From: Phytoseiulus persimilis
Lineage: Eukaryota > Arthropoda > Arachnida > Mesostigmata > Phytoseiidae
Direction: 5' to 3'
Length of the DNA stretch: 64,000 nucleotides
NCBI GenBank assembly: GCA_037576195.1
Contig: CM075104.1
Location: 17,872,211-17,936,210, forward strand
A model generated the notes under the pieces. It saw only the letters and a program-made list of their open reading frames with translations, made no database searches and was not told the DNA's origin. Both the position numbers and the translations under genes were made by a program. Position 1 is the stretch's first letter. Every line of letters begins with the position of its first letter. Of this stretch, positions 12,349 through 22,592 are shown in pieces.

Positions 12349-15300
12349 ACGAACGGACAGCTGTATCTGATGAAGGTAGCAGCAAACATAAATATGATCC
12401 ATTCCTCATGTGCTTCGAGTGCGCACATCGGAGGCTGATGAAACCACCTGGCCCCGATAGTTCGTGCCGTCTCCGTCTTCTCAAAGCGCAGTTTCCGTTC
12501 GACCTGTTTTTTGAGCCGATCGAATGCAATGGAACGATCCCGGGAACGTCAAGTGGATGGAGTTGACCTGTGCAGGCTCCGGTGAAGAGGAAACGCTCAT
12601 CCCAATATCTTTCAGCTTTCAGCTGGCCTCCTCAACGCAGCGAAGGAAGTTTCAGCGAACGGATGAACACCAAGTTTTATTCGCATTCGTTCCACCTCGA
12701 TGTTTGTGACGCGGAAGGGTCAGGCCGCAGTCCTGCGTGTGGCTAGTCTAGAGTGATGCGTTGCATTCGACGTGTCCTACGAGTATTCCCTTTGGAATTT
12801 CTTCTCGCACCAGCCGATATAGGGATGTTGACACTCTTCGAGCTCTTAATCAACAGAGCCCAATCAAGCATCCTGACGAAGAATGAGGTCGTCGAGTCGA
12901 GGACGAATACTCAACGGTCGACCGTGGCCCCACCGTCGATCTCGGTGGCTATAACACTCCCTCCTAAGTGATGAATATTGGGTCGTAAAAAGTTTCCGAA
13001 TTCATAGCCGAAACAATCCGTGACAGGAACCATTAATGCGAAGCCATTTCTCTTTCCCTCGCTGATCGCTAGCGGTTCCGCTGCCTGGGAAGTCTTCGGG
13101 TGGTGAACTTGCGATTGCGGCATGAATTCAGCACCACGCCGAGGCTCCGAGTTGCCTGGAACGGGGAACCAACGGTGTCTCCAAAGCTCCGGCTTCGATT
13201 CCTCCCCAATATTTCGGACCGGATTATCGTCCTGCGTTCAGAGCGAGGCAACTCAAGCACAAGCTGGTATCCTGCCCTCCCAACGCATTACTTCAAGGGC
13301 TTGGCCTCCACTTCTGCCGAAAAAACACATCGTAACGGACAGCGCACGGGACGGTTTGCCTCCACGCTCACCTTTCTTGGCAATGAAAAATACCGATCCA
13401 TGATGGGGTCGTGGATTTCCTCCTGGCGCAGCAATGTACTACAGCGTCGCCGTATAGACCTGTGTAGAGTAGCCCTGGAGTGAACACCTTCAACTCTTCT
13501 CTCCTGGAGTCGTTCTGATTCACAAAGGAGAACCTCGGCCTTGTTCTTTCCCTGCTCTGCTGAATTTCGGAATGCTTGGACAGGGCGAGCCTATCGCAAG
13601 GTGTTCCCCAGTTCTGTATGAAGTTGCACAGGGACACGGCCGAGGCGGAACTCGCTCTACGGGGAAGCCACCAAAAAAGTCAGCGCCGTCCTCAGTCTTG
13701 CCTTAGTCTCTGAACGGCTCAACGCAGTTGACCTAAGGCAGGCCGTACACTGCCACCGGGAACATTCTACCCGATTGGAAGCTTTCGACGATTCCCAACT
13801 CACAACTGAGCCGAAGCCAACTGCGACAATAACACAGCGGGGATCGTGGACTCAGGTGCCGCCGTGACAGCACACGGAAGTATCAAGCATTGGACGTGAG
13901 GTCGATTGACTGGGGAGGGCTCACAAAGTCCGAAATTACTCCTGGAGCGAACCTTACGATCGGTCGGAGCCGGAGCTCTCCTTCCACAGTCTAATCCCAT
14001 CGTAATAGGACAAATAACGGAACTGGGTAGTCTCTTCTGGGAGAGCCTGTGATGAATAAGAATATTCTGATCAACTCGATGTATGCATCGAATTTCCATC
14101 CAATCTATTCTCGAATTCGTTCGAGTCACGTGGCCGCTTGCTATATACGTCACAAAGAGCAGGAGCGTTCTTCGCTCGAGCCCGTGTTCTTGACAATCGG
14201 AGATTTGTGAGCCTCCTTCTTCTTTCCCTGTTGGTGGAATTCCTCGGGAGCCGAATAGCATTCGAGCGGTGGGATTACGTCACCACTGCGATGGAAACAA
14301 TGCTCGCTGTCAAACTGCGTGGTCGGGGATGGTTCGAAAAAGCCATTGTTTGTCTATTCGAAAGATCTTGGGACACATCCATCCGTGAACTAGATGGTCA
14401 AGCGCGCCCCGAGCAGACGATAGAATCCGGATGCAAGTGGTTAGCCAGTGGCGATGTTGAGTGAATTCTTCCGCAATCTTAGGAAACCTTTGTTCGACTC
14501 TTGGAAGCAGGAAATTAGGGCGAGAACCATAATCAAGTTGGATCCCCACTCCTGAAATAGCGGGAAACTCCTACTTCTGAGCGTTCGCGTCGCTCGGAGC
14601 TCACGTTTCCTGTGCGGCACCCAGATATACCTGGAAATCGTTGAGATCCTCACAACACATTTATTGTCGTCCGCGGCGAGGTTCAGGCAGAACCCGTCCA
14701 CAACTGGAGGCGCTGATTGGATGAGCGTACGGAGACTTCTTGAAAAAAATTGTGGTTCCGTTCAAAGGTTCTTAGGGAACGCAGAGCGGAGACGGCGACG
14801 GGGACCCGCTTTTCCGATGGGAAAACTCGCAGCTACGAGTTTTCCTTGATTTCCGACCGAAATTAGATTCACGCGAGCGATAACATCAGCAAACTCTGTT
14901 TGATTGTGATTTGAACGGAAGGAAATGGTAGCGAGCAAGAACCAAAGGAGAGTTCAGCGAAGTAAGACTTATTTACGTTGAGACTCGTACCTGTAAAGTT
15001 GATTTCTCGAGCCATGACGCAACTTGTTTGTGCGAACGTCAAGCACATTCAACGTGTTCACAGATAACGACAGTCCTCCAATATGCGTATCAGATAACGA
15101 GCTTCTTCGTTAGCTGAGGATTGGACGAAGCCTCCGAGGAACACGATCTTCAAGATCTCAATCTTCCAATTAGAGAAGCTCCTGGAAATCATCGCGACGT
15201 GCCGCCGGAGCAGACTTGCAACCCCCTTCGGCCGGCAACAATCGCACGCACCGCACTGGTCTAACCGTGAATGAGCGCGCGCTTAGTCGGATCCCGTGTT

Positions 15301-15360
15301 CCATCTTGCGGGAAATTCCGAGAAAGAAGTTTATCGGCTCACCAGGAAGCTTCGTCACGA

Positions 15361-15376
15361 GGGGGGGGGGGGGGGG
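15361..15376. repeat. Homopolymer run of 16 G
   Basis: Sixteen consecutive G on the plus strand. Read from the other strand the tract would give a proline run in a short open frame (15170-15394), and it can form G-quadruplex structures. Its length is likely to vary between individuals or reads. Confidence 0.9.
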
Positions 15377-18300
15377 AGTGGGATCAAAGACCATGGGACG
15401 TGCGCGCCGTGGTACCTCAGAAGCTACGAAATGTAAGAGCTAGGAGGATGCCCGTGTTCGGTTCCATGAGAAGGGCTCAAGGACGCTGGGAAAACGGATA
15501 AGAGGTCCCAGAGTGGCCTTCCACGTATTACGAGGACCACCGAACGTGTCAAGAGGGTTCTCGAGAAATGGAGACGAAATCCGATTGATGGGTCCAAAAG
15601 CTTCCCGAACTGGAGCGAACTAGTCTAGTTACAGTCCTGCGCGTTCTCTGGATCCATATGAGCCTGAAGAACTTCCGCAAACTCGTGCGAAACGGTCTCA
15701 GGGACATTATCCGCTCGTTCTTTCCGTCGATAGAGTCATCCGGCATGTTGTTTCACTGAATGCAACAGCCAGCTTCTTGACACCCGCAGAGTCGGTGATC
15801 ATAGGGATGTTCACGTCCACGATCGACGCTTTTCTTGATGCTCCAGGTCTAGTTGGGGCTCTCTCGGGCAGAGTTAAATGAGATTGCCACCAAAATTTTC
15901 TTGACTGAGAGCATGGAACGTGAGCGCTTCGAGTTGGTCTGAACCACCCATTTCCGTCAGATCAGTGCTCGTCTTTTGGAGGATGGATTGCTGAGTCAGC
16001 TCACAATCCCGACAGAGCGCATGAGGCTGGTGGAGCCTTCCCACGGCATGCTGTATCGCCGCTTCTTCGTCCGCAGAAAAACGATGGTCCCTTCTCCCTA
16101 AAGATGTGTATCGCAAATGAAACCGGGGTTGAAAACGCACTGATTCATCTCACCCAATTCGTTGTCATTCATATTCTAGGATTTTCACCAAGGCTTCAAT
16201 CAGTGACCGATGCTTGATCCAGTTCGGATTCAAAAGCCGGAATCCTGAGCTGAAAGAGAGAAGATAAATATCCGAAGCCAGACAAACGTGAACGTTTCCC
16301 GGAGTTTCACGATTGATCGGACCTTGCCTGCTTGCGGAAGATACTTATGAGACTGAATGGATGTCGCATGTACTCGGAGGACCAGTGCTTCACAGAGCTC
16401 TCCAGAGGATCGGGAGGCTCACTGCGGGAGCCCAAGAATCGTTCGTTGCGAGCGGTCGGTGGCATCTATATCAAAGGTGCTCTGAGGCTGTGTTTCGCAA
16501 GCTTTTCCGCTCGCGGCAGACATCGGGGAACACCTTCGGTCTCCTCGGACGGAGTGCTACATCTGTCTCTTGAAGTCAGTCCTCCGAAGTTGCGAAGTTT
16601 TTCTCAACTAGCACCCCTCATATGGAGCTCGCTATCTCTCCGGGAGCGGAGACCCCTGTTTCGTCATGACGCCCTACGGCGACTTTTTACTGTCCCGAGA
16701 GACAGAGGTCGAGAAGCTACAGACAGAACTATTTCTGTTGTGCATACAAATGCCGCCGGATAGCGCACAAAGGTTGAATCCAGCTGGGATGATTGCGGAA
16801 AGCCAGACACCAGAAAACAGGCGTGGGCCTACCGTTCTCGGGGGCGAGGTCCGTCGAGATTCAGCGGCTGGCTGGCAATGAACCCCGAAACCGATTTTCC
16901 CATGAAAAGCGTTCCCTGATTGATCTGAGGTATGAATTTCGATCGAGCAGAAATGAGTCCAGTCGATGAGTTCATTCTTCGCAGATGAATCCCCTTCCAG
17001 GCCGTTGTGACCTCAATCTGATCAACAGATGACATTCGAATCAGTCTCCTGCGTCCCAACATCAAGATTCTAGGGAACTCAGAAGTTACTCGATTGTGAT
17101 GGACTCATCGGGGTATCTCCGAAGTCAGGTGCTCTTAGTGATTCTTCTATGACCTTCGTCAGTCACAGAAAATCGGGAACAAACATGAAACACAGAATCG
17201 TGATTGGAGAATATGCATTGGTTCAGTTGAACAGGACCTCAAATCACAAAAAAAAACGGTTCGCTCAAGGATAATGCGGATGCCGCCTTCGTGAAGATAG
17301 CGGAGGTTGTCCGATCCACTCGAAGCATCAAGACTGGCGCTGTCTAGCAGGATGCTGTTCCGCCGAGACCTTGAGCTGCTCTCCACCGTGATCTGAGCGA
17401 AAAACTGGTTGACTGCGGTTTTGGATCCACGTCGGTGGCCTTGAGACGAGGGATCTTTCTGTGGAACAAAAGTAATGACTTTCGCCGTCAAGGCCAGCGG
17501 CTGAGACAGATGTGGCAATCCTGGACCCTCAGGGACTCCCAGAAATCATGACTGTAGGGATCAACGAAAGGCCTACAGTTCCGATTTTGCTCTCAATGAT
17601 GAACAAAGGTTCAGCTATCAGGAATATACCCTCGAGGCGGGCTCCCAGCAAATGGAATGATCGCTGGTTCGTACAGCTTGATGCAAATCGTTCCACACTA
17701 AACTGCGCTCGTTTCCTCAAAGATATTCCCTTGGACCGCCTTGACGAAGCTTCGAAGCTCGAGGTATAGTGACTCCGCGGCTGTCAACATTCCAAGTCAA
17801 TGCGCGAGGGATGCACTTCGCCATTCACGATACGAAATTCAATGGAACTAGTGACTGCGTATGGTCCTGAAATATTGTTGGAGTTGGACCGATTCAGCAC
17901 TGGTTCCCTTCTGGAAAGTCAGGGTAGGGTCGAATCGAACGATATACGCCATCCATCGAAAGGTCACCCAAGTTCGGGAGCTGACACGATTGTTCCGGAT
18001 ACTGTCGGTGAAGTGGACGCTGTGAATTCCTGTATCGGCCGAGGTATACTGATACTGAAGAGACTAACGAGCGTATTATCGACGTCAGTGAAGACCCTAA
18101 TAGTCAGAGTTGCCGAGTTACCGTGGAGTCCGGATCCAAACTGCGAAAGCATGAATTCGTCATCGAGAAAACGAGGTCCGTGGTTGGAGTGGGCTACTCC
18201 GCTGGATCTGTTGTGCACAGGTGCGAGAAAATGACCATCAAAGACAGTTCAATACTCCACTGTGGACGAACCAGATAGCTTTCCGATTTGAAACTCGACC

Positions 18301-18456
18301 AGAATTACAGTGACGCTCTATAGAAAAGTCTCACCAGGGAGTCGCTCGCATAGATTTGGATACCGAGTCCATGGCAGTTCAGTGATTCACTTTGGGAACC
18401 AGCCGGGTCCCTGAATCACAACGGATATCCTGTCAGGAACCCCTTGATGGGTGCCC

Positions 18457-18524
18457 TTCAACTGGGCCCCGGCGTCAACTGGGCTTCGCCGTCAACTGGG
18501 CCACGGGGTCAACAGGGGCCTTAA
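18457..18524. repeat. 17-bp tandem repeat, four copies
   Basis: Four head-to-tail units begin at 18457, 18474, 18491 and 18508. The core GTCAACTGGGCC is followed by a variable CCGGC/TCGCC/ACGGG tail. The fourth unit is degraded (GTCAACAGGGGCC). An inverted copy of the core (GGCCCAGTTGAC) lies at about 18683-18694. Confidence 0.85.
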
Positions 18525-18697
18525 CCTGACCTCACCGGATTCCCCCGCACGATTTCGAGTGCGCTGGCTGTCGATCTGCTCGCATCGCTCCGCTCGCTCG
18601 CCCGAGCCCTAACCCAACCTCACGCAATCTCCCGACCCGCTTCAAGTCCGTTGCCTGCCGGTCCGCTCGGAAGTTTACGGCGAGGCCCAGTTGACGC
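18519..18697. repeat. Degenerate ~80-bp duplication and inverted core
   Basis: Two similar blocks, about 18519-18600 and 18603-18672, share the order TAACC..ACCTCAC, then CCCG, TTCAAGT or TTCGAGT, GC-rich GCTGNC, and GATCTGCTCG or GGTCCGCTCGG. They are followed by the inverted copy of the 17-bp core. With the array at 18457 this gives a structure flanked by inverted GTCAACTGGGCC sequences, suggesting a degraded transposable element or local satellite. Confidence 0.5.
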
Positions 18698-19205
18698 GCT
18701 CCCCCCTTGATTGAAGGCACTCATATACAGTGCTTAGGATTGAATCATCCAGATGAGGACGATGCAGCGTTTGTTCAGCCTTGGTTGGTGCGGAGGAACT
18801 GTCAGCATGAAGAAATCGCACTCTGATCGCACAGACCCCTCCCCGCGTACTTCCAAAACTCTGGGCTATTCTTTGAAACCAGGCGATTCGCGACACCCAA
18901 ATCCTTCAATGCCTCAGAAGCTCCCTGGATCAGACGGAATCAGATATCAGAGGCCGTCATTCACTGCTGACATCGCCGAATGGTCTTTGGATTGGAAGAT
19001 CCTGCGATTTTACACCACGAGAAAAGTTCTAGCCGGTTGAGTGCCCCATGTCGACAGATCTGACTCAAATCATCAGGAGCGTGTTCACTATGCGGAAGAA
19101 CGTATTCCTGGAGTTTCCAGCATTTGACGTCATCGATATTCACATCATTCTGCATTCATTAACAATACCTCATTCGAATTCCCTAAAAAAATCGAAATCG
19201 TCTTA
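18698..19205. other. Unassigned, no gene recognised
   Basis: I see no gene or repeat I can name between the tandem array and the MITE-like element that starts at 19206. Confidence 0.5.
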
Positions 19206-19454
19206 CAGTACAACCTCGATTAATCAAAGCACTCGAATTCTAACCTCGATGATTTCGATCCCGATAGCTTCAACCATTCGGGTTCTAACCTCGATCATTC
19301 CGTTCCAATTACAGTACGGAACCGAATATTTCTACTTCGATGGCAATACAATCCTTATCATTTCAATCTCAAATGCAGTACAACCTCGAATATTTCGACT
19401 TGAGATTCCAACAATCTTCGGCATCGATAAGTTGAAAAACTCGGGGTTGTACCG
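19206..19454. mobile_element. pogo/Tigger-like MITE, 249 bp
   Basis: The left end CAGTACAACCTCGATTAATC and the reverse complement of the right end (CGGTACAACCCCGAG...) form imperfect terminal inverted repeats. The element is flanked by TA at 19204-19205 and 19455-19456, the target duplication expected of Tc1/mariner/pogo transposons. CAGT starts and AACCTCGATTA-type ends are features of pogo/Tigger families. A second left-end-like CAGTACAACCTCGA occurs inside at 19376, so the element may contain a nested copy. It is too short to enc­ode a transposase. On the plus strand it is open, overlapping a chance frame at 19048-19695. Confidence 0.72.
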
Positions 19455-19456
19455 TA

Positions 19457-21303
19457 CCTCAATAACAACTGGGCGCACGGCGTCGAGACACAACTTCTTG
19501 GAGAGTTCTTTTCAAGAGCTGTTCATGTCGCTCGGCGACTTTTTCGATCTTCCAAATGTTTCAAGCGCGTTTGGGTCTTATTCCCGGACCCTATCACGAA
19601 AAAGGGGTCGGGTCGATAGCCCGCTCGGAGCCATAACTCGGGGCCAAGGCTCGACCAAGATCAAGCTTCGTGAATCGAAAGGAGGTAGCAGGTGAATAAA
19701 GGAGGTAGCTTTATTCTGAAGCGCAGGAAGGGTACCTACCAACGAGAATGAGTGACCTCCGTCTCGTGATGCCTCGGACGATCTGGTCGCGGACTCTATG
19801 AAAATAAACCTTGGAGAGAGCTTTCCAAAAAGTTCCGTAGGACGCTGCGCGCCCTGTGGTTCTCGAGATATAAGTTTTCCCGCGATCACAGGGATTTGAA
19901 TCAACGATTGTGAAAGAACGTTAGCTGATGTGGAGATCTGGAGATCTGGATCTGGAGATTTCGGGAATACGTTCTTTCAGATAGGGAACACGCTCCTGCT
20001 AATTTAAGGAAGATCTGTCGTGACGGGGCACTTGAACCCTTTTTCCGGCGATATCCTCGAGAATCGTGATTCTCTAGATTTGAATCGACGAGAGAAGTCT
20101 CTGGAGTGCCGAGTTTCCCGAGATCCATTCTTCGGCTCACTCGCTTCTGAGTAACTATTTTTTGAATCGATCAGATTCATACGAAGCCGTTGAAGTATAG
20201 AATCGTGAGGTGTACGGGAGCCTGCCGGACGTATCTATGGGACACCCGATGGCAACTTATGTGGGGATCCGCCAGCGACTTTGTTCGAGCTGTTAGCGGC
20301 GCTTGCCGCAGGAGAGTTCTCACTGATTCAAGATCGAGAATTCCAACCATCGCATTCGTGTTCCAATGGCGGTTCTCTGAGTCCAACTCCGGTTGTTTCT
20401 TTTCTTTGTACTGAGCGTCGCCCGTGTTCGCCTCGAGCACTGATCAACAAGAAACGTTCCGACGCGGGACGTTGATGAAACTTCAACCGATAGAGAATAA
20501 TCGCATGCAGGCATTAGAATCATAGTGCAACTCGGAGCTTTGTTTAGACACAATCGGGAGGCACAGCGCGTTTGAGTATCACGCCGAGATCGATCATGGT
20601 AGGACGGCAAGAGGCTGGCGTCTAGCTAATCTTCGATTGAGCTCCAACGGTTATCGGCCATGGTAGCGGCGGCGGCGCCGGCCGCCAACTGAATCCTTAC
20701 GCAGAGTCTGGTCGGTCGTCGGGTCAGTCAGCCCGTCTGTGGTTCACGAGTGCATCCGTCGAGAATTTCCCCACGGCACCCCTCTCCCGGACGGCTTCGA
20801 AAGAGATGAATGCCAGCGGGCAGTGAAACGAGTACCATCGACGGTGCAGACCGCTCGGATGCGCGTACCCAGTCTCTTGTCGCACTCCTCCCACGACGCT
20901 CTGGCTTCGAGCGATTTCGCTTGGCGACTAGGTGCGAGGGTATCTTGGGGGACACCAGCGGCCGCATCCGATCGACACGAGCCCGAGGCGGGATCAGTGT
21001 GTGCGTCGTGAAGCGGTTCTCTGAGAGCGATCCGAACGGAGGAGAGCATTGAGTTGGCGGAGGCGGCTGTTGATGTTCGGAAAGCACATTATTTTCGATT
21101 GATTCGTGGCCGGACAGATCTCAGCCCTGGAGCCGGGACAGGGGATGAATCTTCGCCCGAGCACTGATCGTTTTTCGTGACGCTTCCCGAGAGTGATAAG
21201 TGAAACTCGGGAAACTTGGTTAGCTGTCATTAACGACCGCTGAAACGCTTGTGAGTAGTAGTGCAGCTGTCTCCCCTGGTGCCTCCAACGTTGATTGAAG
21301 ACA
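19457..21303. other. Unassigned stretch upstream of Ras-like gene
   Basis: I see no gene here. A short run of GGAGATCT words lies at about 19931-19960. AATAAA occurs near 19693 and 19802 without a preceding exon that I can support. A GTGAGT at about 21250, 54 bases before the Ras-like start codon, could be a 5' UTR donor, but no partner site was found and no clear TATA box is visible. Confidence 0.45.
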
Positions 21304-22565
21304 ATGTCAACCACGCAGTATAAACAGAGAGTTCGTATCACGGTTCTTGGCCCGAAAAACTCGGGGAAAACTGGTGAGTCCGCGGCTGCCGCCGTCTTCG
21401 TAACGTTATCTATCGCTCGAAGAACAGACTCGAAATCCATGGAAGCTGCTCCAAATTGCCTGCTCGTTTCAAAATAAGTCCCTGAATTCTGACCGAAGCC
21501 CTCGCAAATCACTAAAGTTGAGCGGAACGAGTTCGTGTCAACGCCCGAGCGAGAAACGTTTTTCCATTGTAACAGTTTCAGTGTAACTATCGATGGCGTG
21601 CGAAATATAGGTCAGTATTACCGCGTGGGCTGTCTGGGATCCCTAGTTGCACCTCTTGAGCTCTGCTCTTTGATTCCTACATTGACAGTACCGCGTGAAC
21701 ACGTCAACGGACTTACGATCCTCGGGCTCGACGTTTCGCCCGGAAACTGCATTATGTGTGTCGGGCATCGTCGCAGACTCGGATCGAACATATTCCCGTT
21801 TCCTTCGGAACGTCGGAAAGCCCTGTTGATGACCTAATTGCAACTCAGAGGATCTTCTATCTTTCCAGCGTTCGTATACCGATATCTCGCTCGGATCTCG
21901 CTGAAGAACGAGAAGAAGGTGTCTGATACGATATCGTACGACAACATATACAACCACTGCGTTTGCCTCGATCATGTACTCTATGATCTCGAAATAGTTG
22001 ATCTCGGACATCCAGAGGTAACCCTTCGGCATGCGCACAGATGCCTTCTCATGAAAGCCGATACGAAAGATACCCGCATTCAGAGTACCATCAACAGCTT
22101 GTCCGGCCATGAGGCGGTGAACAGCAATCGATGAATCCTCGGAGCCGATAGAGGTGGAATCGCTTAGCAAGCTCCTAACTTTTTTTCCAGAACGGAGCCA
22201 AATTCGAAAAATCCTCCGACGCGTTCATCGTCGTTTATTCTCTGGCTGCGAGAGAGGATTTCGAAACAGCTAACGGAATCTGTCAACATCTAAGAGTGCT
22301 TTACCCTGAAAAGCCTGTTCTGTTGGTGGGGAACAAGGCCGATCTTGAACAACGAGTGGACGTCGATGAAGGCCATCAGGTGAGCGGGCAACTCTCGGTG
22401 CAGCTTAGCGCAACCCGTGACAACAGCTGGGAAGTCCATCAGGCGATGTATCTCTTATTACGGAAGGTTTCGGAGATTCATCAACTCCCCATCCTACTAA
22501 AGTTCTGGAAGAATCAATCCAGGGGCGGCATCTTTGAAGATTCCCTGAACACGCCCTCGGTGTAA
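21304..22565 (+). CDS. Divergent Ras-like small GTPase
   Basis: This is a three-exon gene (21304-21373, 21869-22017, 22191-22565) of 197 residues. Phases are 1 and 0, and acceptors follow pyrimidine tracts. It has the Ras fold order: P-loop GPKNSGKT (residues 16-23), switch I region SYDNIY (46-51), a G3 region VDLGHPE (67-73), NKAD (121-124) and SAT (146-148). Against Ras, position 12 is Lys, Thr35 is Ser, and the DxxG glycine (Gly60) is replaced by His, so guanine binding is likely but GTP hydrolysis and switching may be abnormal. There is no C-terminal CaaX box, so it is probably not prenylated, as in RERG-like or RASL-like members. The closest subfamily is uncertain. Poly(A) signal AATAAA lies 21 bases after the stop. 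A GTGAGC inside exon 3 (22379) looks like a donor, but the homology runs through it. Confidence 0.9.
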
Positions 22566-22586
22566 TCTCATTTGTTCCCTGCCTCC

Positions 22587-22592
22587 AATAAA
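22587..22592 (+). terminator. Poly(A) signal of Ras-like GTPase
   Basis: AATAAA begins 21 bases after the TAA stop of the Ras-like gene, giving a very short 3' UTR. Confidence 0.85.

Larger units (their letters stand above)
11517..18456. other. Unassigned, no gene recognised
   Basis: I see no supportable gene in these 7 kb apart from the hairpin at 12314 and the G tract at 15361, listed separately. Several frames of 100-210 codons are open on one or both strands (for example minus 11764-12402, plus 12141-12566, plus 14138-14464 and minus 13800-14261). They overlap each other on opposite strands and lack paired splice and poly(A) signals. A good minus donor (AAAG|GTGAGC, near 13366) has no partner exon that I could establish. 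Confidence 0.45.

Noticed and set aside
11764..12402. 212-codon minus-strand frame as a gene
   Set aside because: The composition is unremarkable (Ser, Arg, Pro), the plus frames 11655-12116 and 12141-12566 overlap it, and it runs through the hairpin at 12314.
22379..22384. GTGAGC as an exon 3 donor in the Ras-like gene
   Set aside because: The reading frame past it continues the Ras fold through the SAT motif and the last helix, ending at a stop with a poly(A) signal close by.
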